Of a stretch of DNA of 51,540 bases, positions 41,585-50,415 are shown piece by piece. Made by a program: the position numbers and the translations under genes. Source of the stretch: Bacteroidota bacterium (lineage in GTDB: Bacteria; Bacteroidota; Bacteroidia; Bacteroidales; Prolixibacteraceae); NCBI GenBank assembly GCA_024278975.1, contig JAJRSD010000106.1, positions 1 through 51,540 on the forward strand, given 5' to 3'. The notes under the pieces were generated by a model. The model was given only the letters and a program-made list of their open reading frames with translations, was not told where the DNA came from and did no database searches. Positions within the stretch are counted from its first letter, which is position 1. Each line of letters starts with the position of its first letter.

Positions 41585-42908
41585 AATGTATCTACTGATT
41601 CTTGCCATGGGATTAGTTGCATTTGAGGTAAATGCGCAGGAGGATTCTCTTACGTTTTCGCTATTGGAAGCGCAACAATATGCCATGGAAAATTCGTATG
41701 TATTGCATAACACATCGCAAGATGTAGAAATAGCAGAGAGAAAGGTTTGGGAAACAATAACCATTGGACTGCCACAAGTTTCCGGAACAGCAAATTATAA
41801 TATGTTTTTAAACTTGCCGGTTTCGTTGTTACCAGCCGAAATATTTGGTGGCGAACCCGGAACTTATATTCCTGTTAAATTTGGTCAGGACTACAACTCC
41901 GACTTTGGGGTAAATGTTTCGCAAATGATTTTCGATGGTTCGTACATTGTGGGAGTTGGTTCGTCGCAATTGTATTTAAACCTCTCGAAACAAGCACACG
42001 AAAAAACAGAGATTGATATTCGCGATGCAGTTGCACAGGCATATTATATGGTTTTAATTGGCCAGAGGTATAAAATGGTGATGGAGGAGAATTTGCTGAA
42101 CAGCAAGAATCTTTATAACGAAACCAAAATATATTTCGATAATGGTTTTCGCGAGGAACAAGATGTTGCACAAGTAAAAATAATGCTTCGGAATGCCGAA
42201 AATGAGGTTTTAAGAGCAGTAAGAGAAATATCGATTGCAGAAATAGTTTTGAAATATGCAATGGGTTACGATTTGGAAACCGATATAAAATTGTCGGGGA
42301 TTTTAGAGAATTATATACTACCTCTCGTTGCACACGAAAATAGTTTTCAGTTCGATTTTAATAACCATATCGACTACCGGATGGCACAATCTAATTTTCA
42401 GGTTAGCGAGAAATTATTAAAGCTCGAGAAAGTTGCGTATTTACCAAGTGTTAGTGCATTCTATAACTTTAATAAAGCAGCATATAGTAACAGTTCCAAT
42501 ATATTTAAGGCAAATTGGTATCCGTCGTCGCTGGTTGGGGTGCAAGTTTCTATGCGACTATTTAATTCGGGGCAAAAAAGGTCGAAAGTTCAACAAGCTG
42601 CCATCGAATTAGACAAGGCAGCAACCGAACGCAAGCTGGCTGCAATTACACTTCAGAAAGATTATTTAACTGCGAAAGCTGAAATGGAAACAGCAATCGA
42701 GAAATTTGAAAACGATAGAGAAAACCGCGATTTAGCAAAAGGGATTTTAGATAAAACAAAAATAAAATTTAATAACGGAATTAGTAGCAGTGCCGAACTT
42801 TCGCAGTTAGAGACGCAGTATATTAATTCGTTTCAGGCACTGGTAAATTCTACAATGCAACTTCTTCAGGCCGATTTAAAACTAAAGAAAGCGGTGGGTG
42901 CGTTATAA
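41559..42908 (+). CDS. TolC family outer-membrane efflux protein
   Basis: About 449 residues with a Sec signal (YLLILAMGLVAFEVNAQ). Two TolC-type repeats follow: LLEAQQYAMENSYVLHNTSQDVEIAERKV near the start, and QAAIELDKAATERKLAAITLQKDYL near the end, each a long helix pair with a short beta part (GVNVSQMIF, GVQVSMRLFNSGQKRSKV). Start codons at 41559, 41568 and 41571 are all possible; all overlap tetR. It forms the trunk-like exit duct for the pump encoded next. Confidence 0.9.
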   Translation: MFRMMLKIRMYLLILAMGLVAFEVNAQEDSLTFSLLEAQQYAMENSYVLHNTSQDVEIAERKVWETITIGLPQVSGTANYNMFLNLPVSLLPAEIFGGEPGTYIPVKFGQDYNSDFGVNVSQMIFDGSYIVGVGSSQLYLNLSKQAHEKTEIDIRDAVAQAYYMVLIGQRYKMVMEENLLNSKNLYNETKIYFDNGFREEQDVAQVKIMLRNAENEVLRAVREISIAEIVLKYAMGYDLETDIKLSGILENYILPLVAHENSFQFDFNNHIDYRMAQSNFQVSEKLLKLEKVAYLPSVSAFYNFNKAAYSNSSNIFKANWYPSSLVGVQVSMRLFNSGQKRSKVQQAAIELDKAATERKLAAITLQKDYLTAKAEMETAIEKFENDRENRDLAKGILDKTKIKFNNGISSSAELSQLETQYINSFQALVNSTMQLLQADLKLKKAVGAL

Positions 42909-42990
42909 AAAATCATTCAAAAAAAAATAAAAATTAAATAAAATGAATAAAATAAATAAAGCTTTTTTTAGAAACAAAAGGATGATTAAA

Positions 42991-43019
42991 CTTCGGATTT
43001 CGGCCTTCGGATTTCGGGC
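42991..43019. repeat. Tandem CTTCGGATTTCGG repeat before the adaptor gene
   Basis: Two copies of CTTCGGATTTCGG separated by CC lie between TolC and the adaptor. They are in frame with the adaptor and could be read as an N-terminal extension, which I reject. Confidence 0.6.
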
Positions 43020-43032
43020 AGTTGTAAAACCA

Positions 43033-44154
43033 ATGAATAAAATTCTCATACTATTAACCGCCGCTGTAATTATTGCATCGTGCAGTGCCACAAAAACTAA
43101 CGACGAAACAGGCTCTAAAGGTGAGCAGTTACAACTCTACAAACAAGAGTTACACGATTTGAAACAAAAAATTGAAGAGCTTGAAAAAGAGCTTGGCACC
43201 AATAAGAAAAACGATATTGTTAAAGTAAAAGTTGCTAAACTTAAGACCGACACTTTTGAACATTTTGTTGAAGTTACAGGTAAAGTGGAAGCTTTAGACG
43301 ATGTGCAAGTTAGTCCCGAAACAGTAGGTATAATTGATGAAGTTCTGGTTAAAGAGGGGCAAACAGTTAGAAAAGGAGAGGTGCTTGCAAGATTGAATAC
43401 TGATATTTTGGAACGCTCGCTTGATGAAGTTCTGGTTCAGTTAGATTTGGCAAATTTAAACTTCGAACGACAAAACAATTTATGGCAACAAAATATTGGG
43501 TCCGAAATGCAGTATTTGCAATCTAAAAATACAAAAGAGGGTTTGGAAAAACGTGTTGAAAGTTTGAAGACACAAATTGAAATGGGCAAAATAAAATCGC
43601 CGATAAGTGGTGTGGTCGATGTGGTTTATCAGAAAAAAGGGAACATTGGAAATCCACAAATGCCTTTTGCAAAAGTTATTAATATCAGCAGAATGAAAGT
43701 ATATGCCGATATTTCTGAATTTTATCTCACAAAAATTAAAAAGGGGGATGTTGTAAACATATTCTTTCCTGCATTAAACCGCGAAATTAAAGCTCCAATT
43801 AATCAGATTGGAAATTCAATCGACCCAAACAACCGTACTTTTAGGGTTCGTATAAATTTGAATAACCCCGATAAAATGATTAAGCCAAATCTTGTGTCGA
43901 TAGTTAAACTGCGCGATTACCTGAATACTAATGCAATTGTAATTCCGGTTTTATATATAAAGGAAGATTTAAAGGGAAGTTACACATACATTGTAGAGCA
44001 GCAGAACAGCAAAAAAGTTGCAAAAAAAGTGTATGTAAAAACCGGTGTTACAAACAATAACGTAATAGAAATTACTGAAGGTTTATCTGCCGGAGTACAA
44101 ATTGTTACCGAGGGTTACAATCAGATTGTTGACGGAACACCGTTGCAGTTTTAA
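43033..44154 (+). CDS. RND efflux periplasmic adaptor (membrane fusion protein), lipoprotein
   Basis: A 373-residue HlyD/AcrA-type adaptor. The start at 43033 gives a lipoprotein signal (NKILILLTAAVIIASC); the ATG at 42943 would add 30 residues derived from the tandem repeat at 42991-43019. A charged coiled coil (LQLYKQELHDLKQKIEELEKE) precedes the barrel-sandwich part: VEVTGKVEALDDVQVSPETVG and IKSPISGVVDVVYQKKG are the two lipoyl halves. It bridges TolC and the RND pump, which starts 26 bases later. Confidence 0.9.
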   Translation: MNKILILLTAAVIIASCSATKTNDETGSKGEQLQLYKQELHDLKQKIEELEKELGTNKKNDIVKVKVAKLKTDTFEHFVEVTGKVEALDDVQVSPETVGIIDEVLVKEGQTVRKGEVLARLNTDILERSLDEVLVQLDLANLNFERQNNLWQQNIGSEMQYLQSKNTKEGLEKRVESLKTQIEMGKIKSPISGVVDVVYQKKGNIGNPQMPFAKVINISRMKVYADISEFYLTKIKKGDVVNIFFPALNREIKAPINQIGNSIDPNNRTFRVRINLNNPDKMIKPNLVSIVKLRDYLNTNAIVIPVLYIKEDLKGSYTYIVEQQNSKKVAKKVYVKTGVTNNNVIEITEGLSAGVQIVTEGYNQIVDGTPLQF

Positions 44155-44180
44155 TACAAAACCCCAATAAATAAATTACG

Positions 44181-47100
44181 ATGGAGAAAGAAAAAGGGTC
44201 GAATATCCAAAATATTAAACGAAAATTTAAGCCAACTTATTTGGCTCTGAAAAATAAAACTACGGTCTATATTCTATCCGGGCTGCTCGTTTTTTTCGGA
44301 ATATTTTCGTACCAGCAAATGCCACGCGAATTGATGCCCGAAATTGTGGCACCAAATATTATAATACAAACTATTTATCCGGGAAACTCGCCGGTTGATA
44401 TCGAAAACTTAATAACCCGCCCCATCGAACAGGAGCTGAAAGGTCTGAAAGGAGTAAAGAAAATAACTTCGGCATCGTATCAGGACAGGAGTTCGATAAA
44501 TGTTGAATTTAATACGAAAGTTACAATAAAACAGGCACTGCAAGATACGAAAGACCGGGTTGACAAAGCAAAGTCGGAACTGCCTGACGATTTACAGCAA
44601 GACCCAATTGTTACGGATATCGACTTATCTGAATTCCCAATTATGAGTGTGAATTTATCGGGAGATTTTAGCCTGCGTAATTTAAAAAAATATGCCGAAA
44701 CTCTTCAGGATGAATTTGAAGGATTAAATGAAATTTCGGAAGCAAGTATTAAAGGAATAGAGGAGCGCGAAATACAGATAAATGTTGACCCTTATCAACT
44801 CGATGCCGTTGGATTATCGTTCGACGATATTGCAAAAGCAATTCAGGTAGAAAATATTACAATTGGTGGCGGAGAATTTACCGCCGATAAAATTCGCAGG
44901 GTAATAAGAACTGTTGCCGATTACAAAAATGTTGGCCAGATTGCAAATACTATAATAAAAGTAAACAATGGCAAACCTGTTTATATACGCGATGTGGCAA
45001 AAGTGGTTGATGGTTACAAAGAGGAATCGACAATTTCGCGTTTAAATAATAATCCGGTTGTTACGCTAACTATCACAAAAAAATCGGGTGCAAATATTCT
45101 TGATGCCTCCGATAAAATTGCCAGTACAATTGAGGAGCAAAAAGCCAAGGGAAATCTACCTCAAAACCTTGAGGTTATTATCACCGACGACCAGACACAC
45201 CACATAAGGAACGAAATAAGCAATCTGGAGAATAGTATAATTCTCGGGATGATTCTTGTGATATTTGTACTGTTTCTATTCCTTGGTTTCCGGAATGCAC
45301 TTTTCTCGGGACTTGCCATTCCAATGTCGATGTTTCTGTCGTTTATAATTCTAAATCAATTAGGCGTTACACTGAATAATATGGTACTTTACGGACTAAT
45401 TATGGCACTGGGAATGTTGGTTGATAATGCCATTGTAGTTGTGGAAAATGTGTACCGTTTATACGATTTGGGTTACTCGGCACTGGATGCGACCAAAAAG
45501 GGAATCAGCGAAATTGCCATGCCAATTATTTCATCCACACTTACAACGCTTGCCGCATTTATTCCACTTTTAATGTGGGAAGGAATAATAGGTGAGTTTA
45601 TGAGTATTTTACCAAAAACACTAATTGTAGTATTATCAGCGTCGTTGTTTGTCGCGCTTATTTTAAATCCGGCATTTATCTCAACATTCCTTAAAATAGA
45701 AGATATAAACACCCGTGTTAATTGGAAAAAATCACTAATAAACGCAGCAATTTTTACTGTAGTTGCCATACTTTTTTATATTGCTAAGATATATCTGTTG
45801 GGAAATATTTTAATGACAATTGCCATTTTAATGGTATCGAATTTTATATTTCTCAAACCACTTGCACGTTGGTTTCAAACTAAATTCCTGGTGTGGCTCG
45901 AGAATTTTTATAGCCACCAGTTACGGTTTGCATTAACAGGTTACAAGCCGCTTATTTATTTTGCAGGAACACTATTATTGTTGGTTCTTTCGGTTATGTT
46001 TTATTTCGGTAGTAACCCAAAAGTGGTTTTCTTCCCTCAAACCGAACCGCAGTCGATTTATGTAACAATGGAGTTGCCAATTGGTACATCAATAGAGAAA
46101 ACAGATGAGGTTTCGTATGATGTTGAAAGAATTATAAACGAAACTATCGCGCCTGTCAGAAATGCTGTAAAATCGGTTACAACAAATGTTGGTTCGGGAA
46201 AAGGTGGTAAATTCGAAAATATTACAAGTCCAAATAAATCGCTTACAACAATTTCGTTTGTCGAATATAAACTACGCGACGGTATAAATACTGGTTTGGT
46301 AATGCAGCAAATTGCAAAAAATCTGGACGGATTTGTGGGAGCTAAAATATATGTTGAAAAAGACGATATGGGACCACCAACCGGAGCTCCTGTTAATATC
46401 GATGTTTCAGGCGATGAGTTTGATGAGTTAGTTAAAATTACCGATGATTTTATCAGGATTATTGAGGATGACAATATACAGGGAATTGATGAGCTAAAAT
46501 TGAATATCAATATTAATCAGCCCGAAATGCTGGTAAAAATAGACCGCGAAAAAGCTCGGTTATATAATCTTTCTACTCAGCAAATTGCAATGGCATTTCG
46601 CAACTCGTTGTTTGGCTACGAAGCCGGTAAATTTAAAGACGGAGAAGATGAATACGATATTTTTATTCGATTGGAAGAGAAATACCGTAACGATGTTTCT
46701 ACTTTGATGAACCAAAACCTGACAGTTAACAAACAAGATGGACCGCCAAAAGGGACAAAAGTTCCTGTGTCGGCGGTAGCAAGTTTTGAATATTCTACTA
46801 CTTACGATAAAATTAGCCGGGTGGATAATAAACGCGTAATTACCATCTCTTCAGAAATTGTTGAGGGTGCAAATGCAAATCTTATAAACAAACGTATCCA
46901 ACAATTACTTGCCGATTACGAAATGCCAAACGGGTACAGTTATGCATTTACCGGCGAACAAGAGGAGCAGGCAGAGAGTAGTGCATTTCTTATTTTTGCA
47001 CTGTTAGTAGCCGTAGCCTCAATAATGTTGATTTTGGTTACACAATTCAACTCGCTTATTCGTCCGGCAATTATTTTGGCAACGGTTATTTTTAGTACAA

Positions 47101-47618
47101 TCGGTGTATTTCTGGGGCTTGGAATTTTTAAAATGGATTTTGTAGTTATCATGACCGGACTTGGTATAATTTCACTTGCCGGAATTGTGGTGAACAACGG
47201 TATTGTTTTAATCGACTATATCGACATTTTACGAAAACGCAAACGCGAAAAGTTGGGATTGCCCGAAGATGCATTTTTACCGGTTCCAATTCAGATTGAC
47301 ACCTTGGTTGAAGCCGGAAGAACTCGTTTACGCCCGGTTTTGTTAACTGCAATTACAACAGTTCTCGGATTGTTACCACTGGCAGTTGGTTTTAATTTCG
47401 ATTTCTTCGGACTTTATACTCATTTCGATCCCAACTTTTCGGTGGGTGGCGAGAGTGTCGCATTTTGGGGCCCAATGTCGTGGACAGTAATTTTCGGATT
47501 AACATTCGCAACATTCCTGACCCTGCTTATTTCGCCGGTAATGTATATGTTAACCATTCGTATTAATTACCAGATTAGAAAATGGACTGGTAATTTGCCT
47601 AAAAAAAATATTGATTAA
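44181..47618 (+). CDS. RND efflux permease (AcrB/HAE-1 type)
   Basis: An 1145-residue inner-membrane proton-driven pump, longer than typical AcrB by about 100 residues. N-terminal helix (VYILSGLLVFFGIFSYQQMP), PGNSPVDIENLITRPIEQELKGLKGVKKI porter motif, TM4 with the proton-relay region LIMALGMLVDNAIVVVENVYR, and the second half GLGIISLAGIVVNNGIVLIDYI. Part of the extra length is an additional hydrophobic stretch after about residue 500 (KKSLINAAIFTVVAILFYIAK). End of the tetR-tolC-adaptor-pump operon. Substrate unknown. Confidence 0.94.
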   Translation: MEKEKGSNIQNIKRKFKPTYLALKNKTTVYILSGLLVFFGIFSYQQMPRELMPEIVAPNIIIQTIYPGNSPVDIENLITRPIEQELKGLKGVKKITSASYQDRSSINVEFNTKVTIKQALQDTKDRVDKAKSELPDDLQQDPIVTDIDLSEFPIMSVNLSGDFSLRNLKKYAETLQDEFEGLNEISEASIKGIEEREIQINVDPYQLDAVGLSFDDIAKAIQVENITIGGGEFTADKIRRVIRTVADYKNVGQIANTIIKVNNGKPVYIRDVAKVVDGYKEESTISRLNNNPVVTLTITKKSGANILDASDKIASTIEEQKAKGNLPQNLEVIITDDQTHHIRNEISNLENSIILGMILVIFVLFLFLGFRNALFSGLAIPMSMFLSFIILNQLGVTLNNMVLYGLIMALGMLVDNAIVVVENVYRLYDLGYSALDATKKGISEIAMPIISSTLTTLAAFIPLLMWEGIIGEFMSILPKTLIVVLSASLFVALILNPAFISTFLKIEDINTRVNWKKSLINAAIFTVVAILFYIAKIYLLGNILMTIAILMVSNFIFLKPLARWFQTKFLVWLENFYSHQLRFALTGYKPLIYFAGTLLLLVLSVMFYFGSNPKVVFFPQTEPQSIYVTMELPIGTSIEKTDEVSYDVERIINETIAPVRNAVKSVTTNVGSGKGGKFENITSPNKSLTTISFVEYKLRDGINTGLVMQQIAKNLDGFVGAKIYVEKDDMGPPTGAPVNIDVSGDEFDELVKITDDFIRIIEDDNIQGIDELKLNININQPEMLVKIDREKARLYNLSTQQIAMAFRNSLFGYEAGKFKDGEDEYDIFIRLEEKYRNDVSTLMNQNLTVNKQDGPPKGTKVPVSAVASFEYSTTYDKISRVDNKRVITISSEIVEGANANLINKRIQQLLADYEMPNGYSYAFTGEQEEQAESSAFLIFALLVAVASIMLILVTQFNSLIRPAIILATVIFSTIGVFLGLGIFKMDFVVIMTGLGIISLAGIVVNNGIVLIDYIDILRKRKREKLGLPEDAFLPVPIQIDTLVEAGRTRLRPVLLTAITTVLGLLPLAVGFNFDFFGLYTHFDPNFSVGGESVAFWGPMSWTVIFGLTFATFLTLLISPVMYMLTIRINYQIRKWTGNLPKKNID

Positions 47619-47642
47619 AAAGTAGTTGTTATTCAAATAATA

Positions 47643-49091
47643 TTAAACCTGTTTGCCAATAATTATTTGGTATAAATCTTTTAGGTTGAATAACTTGAAA
47701 ATAAATGCAAAAAGTATTGAAGCAGAAATCATTGCGAGGTAACCATAAAACCAGTTGTCGATATTTTTAGAAACAGTTCCGAAAACAGCAACAACTCCCA
47801 CAAACATCAGTAGTTGAAAGATAAATTTCAGATTAAGTTTGAGTTTGAAAATAATAAATGCCAGAATAACCTGCGTAACTCCTGTAAAAACTTGTGTTAC
47901 TAAACTTGCATAAGCCGAACCAAAAGCATAGAAACGCGGAATTAAAATAAGGTTAAGAACAATATTCAGAACCATCGCCGAAAATGCCATAATATTCAGA
48001 TATTTCATACTTCCGTTGGCGGTAAGCAGCGTACCAAAAATATATGTGGTTGCAATTCCGATAAATCCGGTCATTAAAATCCCCAAAATAGCCGACGAAT
48101 TTTCGGTGTTCGATGTATATAAGACTGCCATTATTTCGCTACTGTAATAAATACTGGAAATGGCTATAATAATCGCCGGTACAATTAAAAGTGTGTACGA
48201 AAGTTGCACCATTTGTCCCACCGATTCTTTCTGTTTTATCATTTTTGCAAAAATTGGCAGAAGCAATCCGGCAAACAAAACCCCAAACATCGAGACAGCA
48301 TCTAACAACCGAAACGAATGTGCATAAATTCCTGCCTGTTCTTTCCCTATTGGGTCGGGTAAAAGTCGCTCAAGCATCACCGAATCAATTCGATTGTAAA
48401 ACGACATCAATAAAATAAGGAGTGCGTACGGATACGATTTCCGAAGAAACACAAGGAAAAATTTTAAGTTGAAACGAATTCGTATTCTGCCCGATTTACT
48501 TAAAACTATTGCAAATGTAATAACTGTGGTTATCGCGTAGGCAGCAGTTTGCGCGTAAACAAACCACTCGATTGTAAATTGCGTTTTTAAAATATTGGTA
48601 AAAAGCAGAACGCTGCAAATAATTATCATAAAACTTCGGTCGAGAACCGAAATAATACTGTCGGTGCGAAACAGATGAAGTCCGCTAATATTTGAACGCA
48701 AATAGAGAGTAAACGAAATTAGAAACTGGTTAAATATGAGAAAGAAAAGCAGATGAAACTGAATTTTATCGTACCCGATAATTGCAGCAATTCCGAGCGC
48801 AAAAATGGCATAAACAATTGCAAGAATAAATTTCAATCCAACAATATTCGACAGATGTTTTGGTAGTAGATAGTTATGTTGAGCAATGTTTCGGTTGTTG
48901 TAATTTGTAATGCCAACATCGAGCAGAATGTTTAAAATCATCGAGAAATTAAAGAGCGCAAAATACATTCCGTAACTCTCGTCGCCCACCATATTTTGCA
49001 CAGGACGGTCAATACCAAAAATCCAAAATGGCTTAATTAGTAAATTGAGAGAAAGCAGTAATATTAGATTAGTTACAAATTTGCGTTTCAA
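47643..49091 (-). CDS. Oligosaccharide flippase (Wzx/MATE-like)
   Basis: A 482-residue polytopic protein with 12-14 hydrophobic segments. Opening LNLLIKPFWIFGIDRPVQN and the SMILNILLDVGITNYNNRNIAQ segment resemble polysaccharide exporters of the MOP superfamily; a CWS-like or lipid-linked-oligosaccharide flippase role is likely. It is divergent from a GT4 glycosyltransferase over 101 bases, and the two probably serve the same surface glycan. Confidence 0.85.
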   Translation of the reverse strand: MKRKFVTNLILLLSLNLLIKPFWIFGIDRPVQNMVGDESYGMYFALFNFSMILNILLDVGITNYNNRNIAQHNYLLPKHLSNIVGLKFILAIVYAIFALGIAAIIGYDKIQFHLLFFLIFNQFLISFTLYLRSNISGLHLFRTDSIISVLDRSFMIIICSVLLFTNILKTQFTIEWFVYAQTAAYAITTVITFAIVLSKSGRIRIRFNLKFFLVFLRKSYPYALLILLMSFYNRIDSVMLERLLPDPIGKEQAGIYAHSFRLLDAVSMFGVLFAGLLLPIFAKMIKQKESVGQMVQLSYTLLIVPAIIIAISSIYYSSEIMAVLYTSNTENSSAILGILMTGFIGIATTYIFGTLLTANGSMKYLNIMAFSAMVLNIVLNLILIPRFYAFGSAYASLVTQVFTGVTQVILAFIIFKLKLNLKFIFQLLMFVGVVAVFGTVSKNIDNWFYGYLAMISASILFAFIFKLFNLKDLYQIIIGKQV

Positions 49092-49192
49092 AACCCGAGT
49101 TTCTATTGATAACCTGTTTAATTTGAACGGCTAAATGTAGCAAATATTTGATGAGACTTTGTACATTTACCACAAATTGAATACAAATATTT

Positions 49193-50317
49193 ATGATAAT
49201 TGCGGTAAATACCCGTTTGTTGTTAAAGGGGAAATTGGAGGGAATTGGATGGTTTACATTGGAGACATTAAAACGAATGACCATCAATCATCCTGAGCAT
49301 CAGTTTATTTTTATCTTCGACCGACCTTTTAGCGATGATTTTATTTTCGCGGAGAATGTTACTCCGGTAGTAATTGGACCACCAACCCGGCATCCGGTTT
49401 TATGGTATTTGTGGTTCGAATTTCAGATACCACGAATCCTGAAAAAATATAAAGCTGACCTTTTTCTTTCGCCAGATGGGTATTTATCGCAGCGAACAAA
49501 GGTGCCACAGTTGGCAGTTATTCACGATATTAATTTTGTTCACCGTCCGGGCGATTTACCCTGGCTAAAGGCGAAATACTACAACTACTTTTTCCCAAAA
49601 TTTGCACGTGTAGCGAAACGAATTGCCACGGTTTCTTTCTATTCGAAAGAAGATATTACTCGCTCGTTTAAAGTAGATTACGATAAAATTGATGTTGTTT
49701 ACGATGGAATAAACCAGATTTTTGAGCCAATATCGAACGATGAAAAAATTGCAACCCGGGAAAAGTTTACCGGCGGTTCTAACTATTTTTTATTTGTTGG
49801 AGCTCTGCATCCACGAAAAAATATTTGTGGATTATTAAAATCGTTTGATGCATTTAAAAGTGTAAATCCCAGCGATATGAAATTGGTAATAGTTGGTGGT
49901 AAAATGCACAAAACAGGAGACATTTTCGACACCTTTGAAAATATGCGTCACAAAAAAGATGTGGTATTTACCGGAAGAGTACCAACTTCCGATTTACACG
50001 ATATTTTTGGTGCTGCACTTGCATTGGTATTTGTTCCGTTTTTCGAAGGATTTGGAATACCGATTGTGGAAGCAATGAGCGCCGGAATACCGGTAATTTG
50101 TTCGAACACAACCTCTATTCCCGAAGTTGGCGGAAATGCAGTTTTATATGCCGACCCGTTAAAAATAGATCAGATTACAGATGCGATGTTGCAACTGGCT
50201 CACAACGATGAACTATGCAAAGAACTTGTAGAAAAAGGATTTGTGCAGAAAAATAAATTTAGCTGGGACGAAACTGCACGTTTACTGTGGATAAGTATTG
50301 AACGGGCTTTACAGTGA
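49193..50317 (+). CDS. Family 4 glycosyltransferase
   Basis: A 374-residue GT-B enzyme. N-terminal VNTRLLLKGKLEGIGWFTLETL (acceptor-domain glycine loop), LAVIHDINFVHRPGDLPWLKAKYY, then the donor domain FVGALHPRKNICGLLKSFDAF and the E-x7-E motif in FFEGFGIPIVEAMSAGIPVICS. The wording is that of mannosyltransferase-type GT4 proteins acting on lipid-linked glycans. Divergent from the flippase. Confidence 0.92.
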   Translation: MIIAVNTRLLLKGKLEGIGWFTLETLKRMTINHPEHQFIFIFDRPFSDDFIFAENVTPVVIGPPTRHPVLWYLWFEFQIPRILKKYKADLFLSPDGYLSQRTKVPQLAVIHDINFVHRPGDLPWLKAKYYNYFFPKFARVAKRIATVSFYSKEDITRSFKVDYDKIDVVYDGINQIFEPISNDEKIATREKFTGGSNYFLFVGALHPRKNICGLLKSFDAFKSVNPSDMKLVIVGGKMHKTGDIFDTFENMRHKKDVVFTGRVPTSDLHDIFGAALALVFVPFFEGFGIPIVEAMSAGIPVICSNTTSIPEVGGNAVLYADPLKIDQITDAMLQLAHNDELCKELVEKGFVQKNKFSWDETARLLWISIERALQ

Positions 50318-50415
50318 AAGCAGGTTGTAGGGGTATTTTTGAAAGTTGGAGGCAAGCTAAAAGACAAAACCGAAAGATAACAAACCTGCGACAAGAGAAT
50401 AATGAGAATTGATAT
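50318..50415. other. Junction between the glycan genes and the restriction locus
   Basis: A 98-base gap carrying an inverted repeat GCAGGTT (50321-50330 area) and AACCTGC (50380-50387 area) around about 50 bases. No ORF and no clear promoter. It may mark the edge of a restriction-modification island. Confidence 0.35.

Noticed and set aside
42943-43032. Upstream start (ATG 42943) for the efflux adaptor
   Set aside because: The added 30 residues are translated from a tandem repeat and would bury the lipoprotein signal that begins at 43033.
46058-46510. 150-codon minus-strand ORF inside the RND pump gene
   Set aside because: Antisense shadow of a well-defined coding region; serine/isoleucine-rich and without domains.
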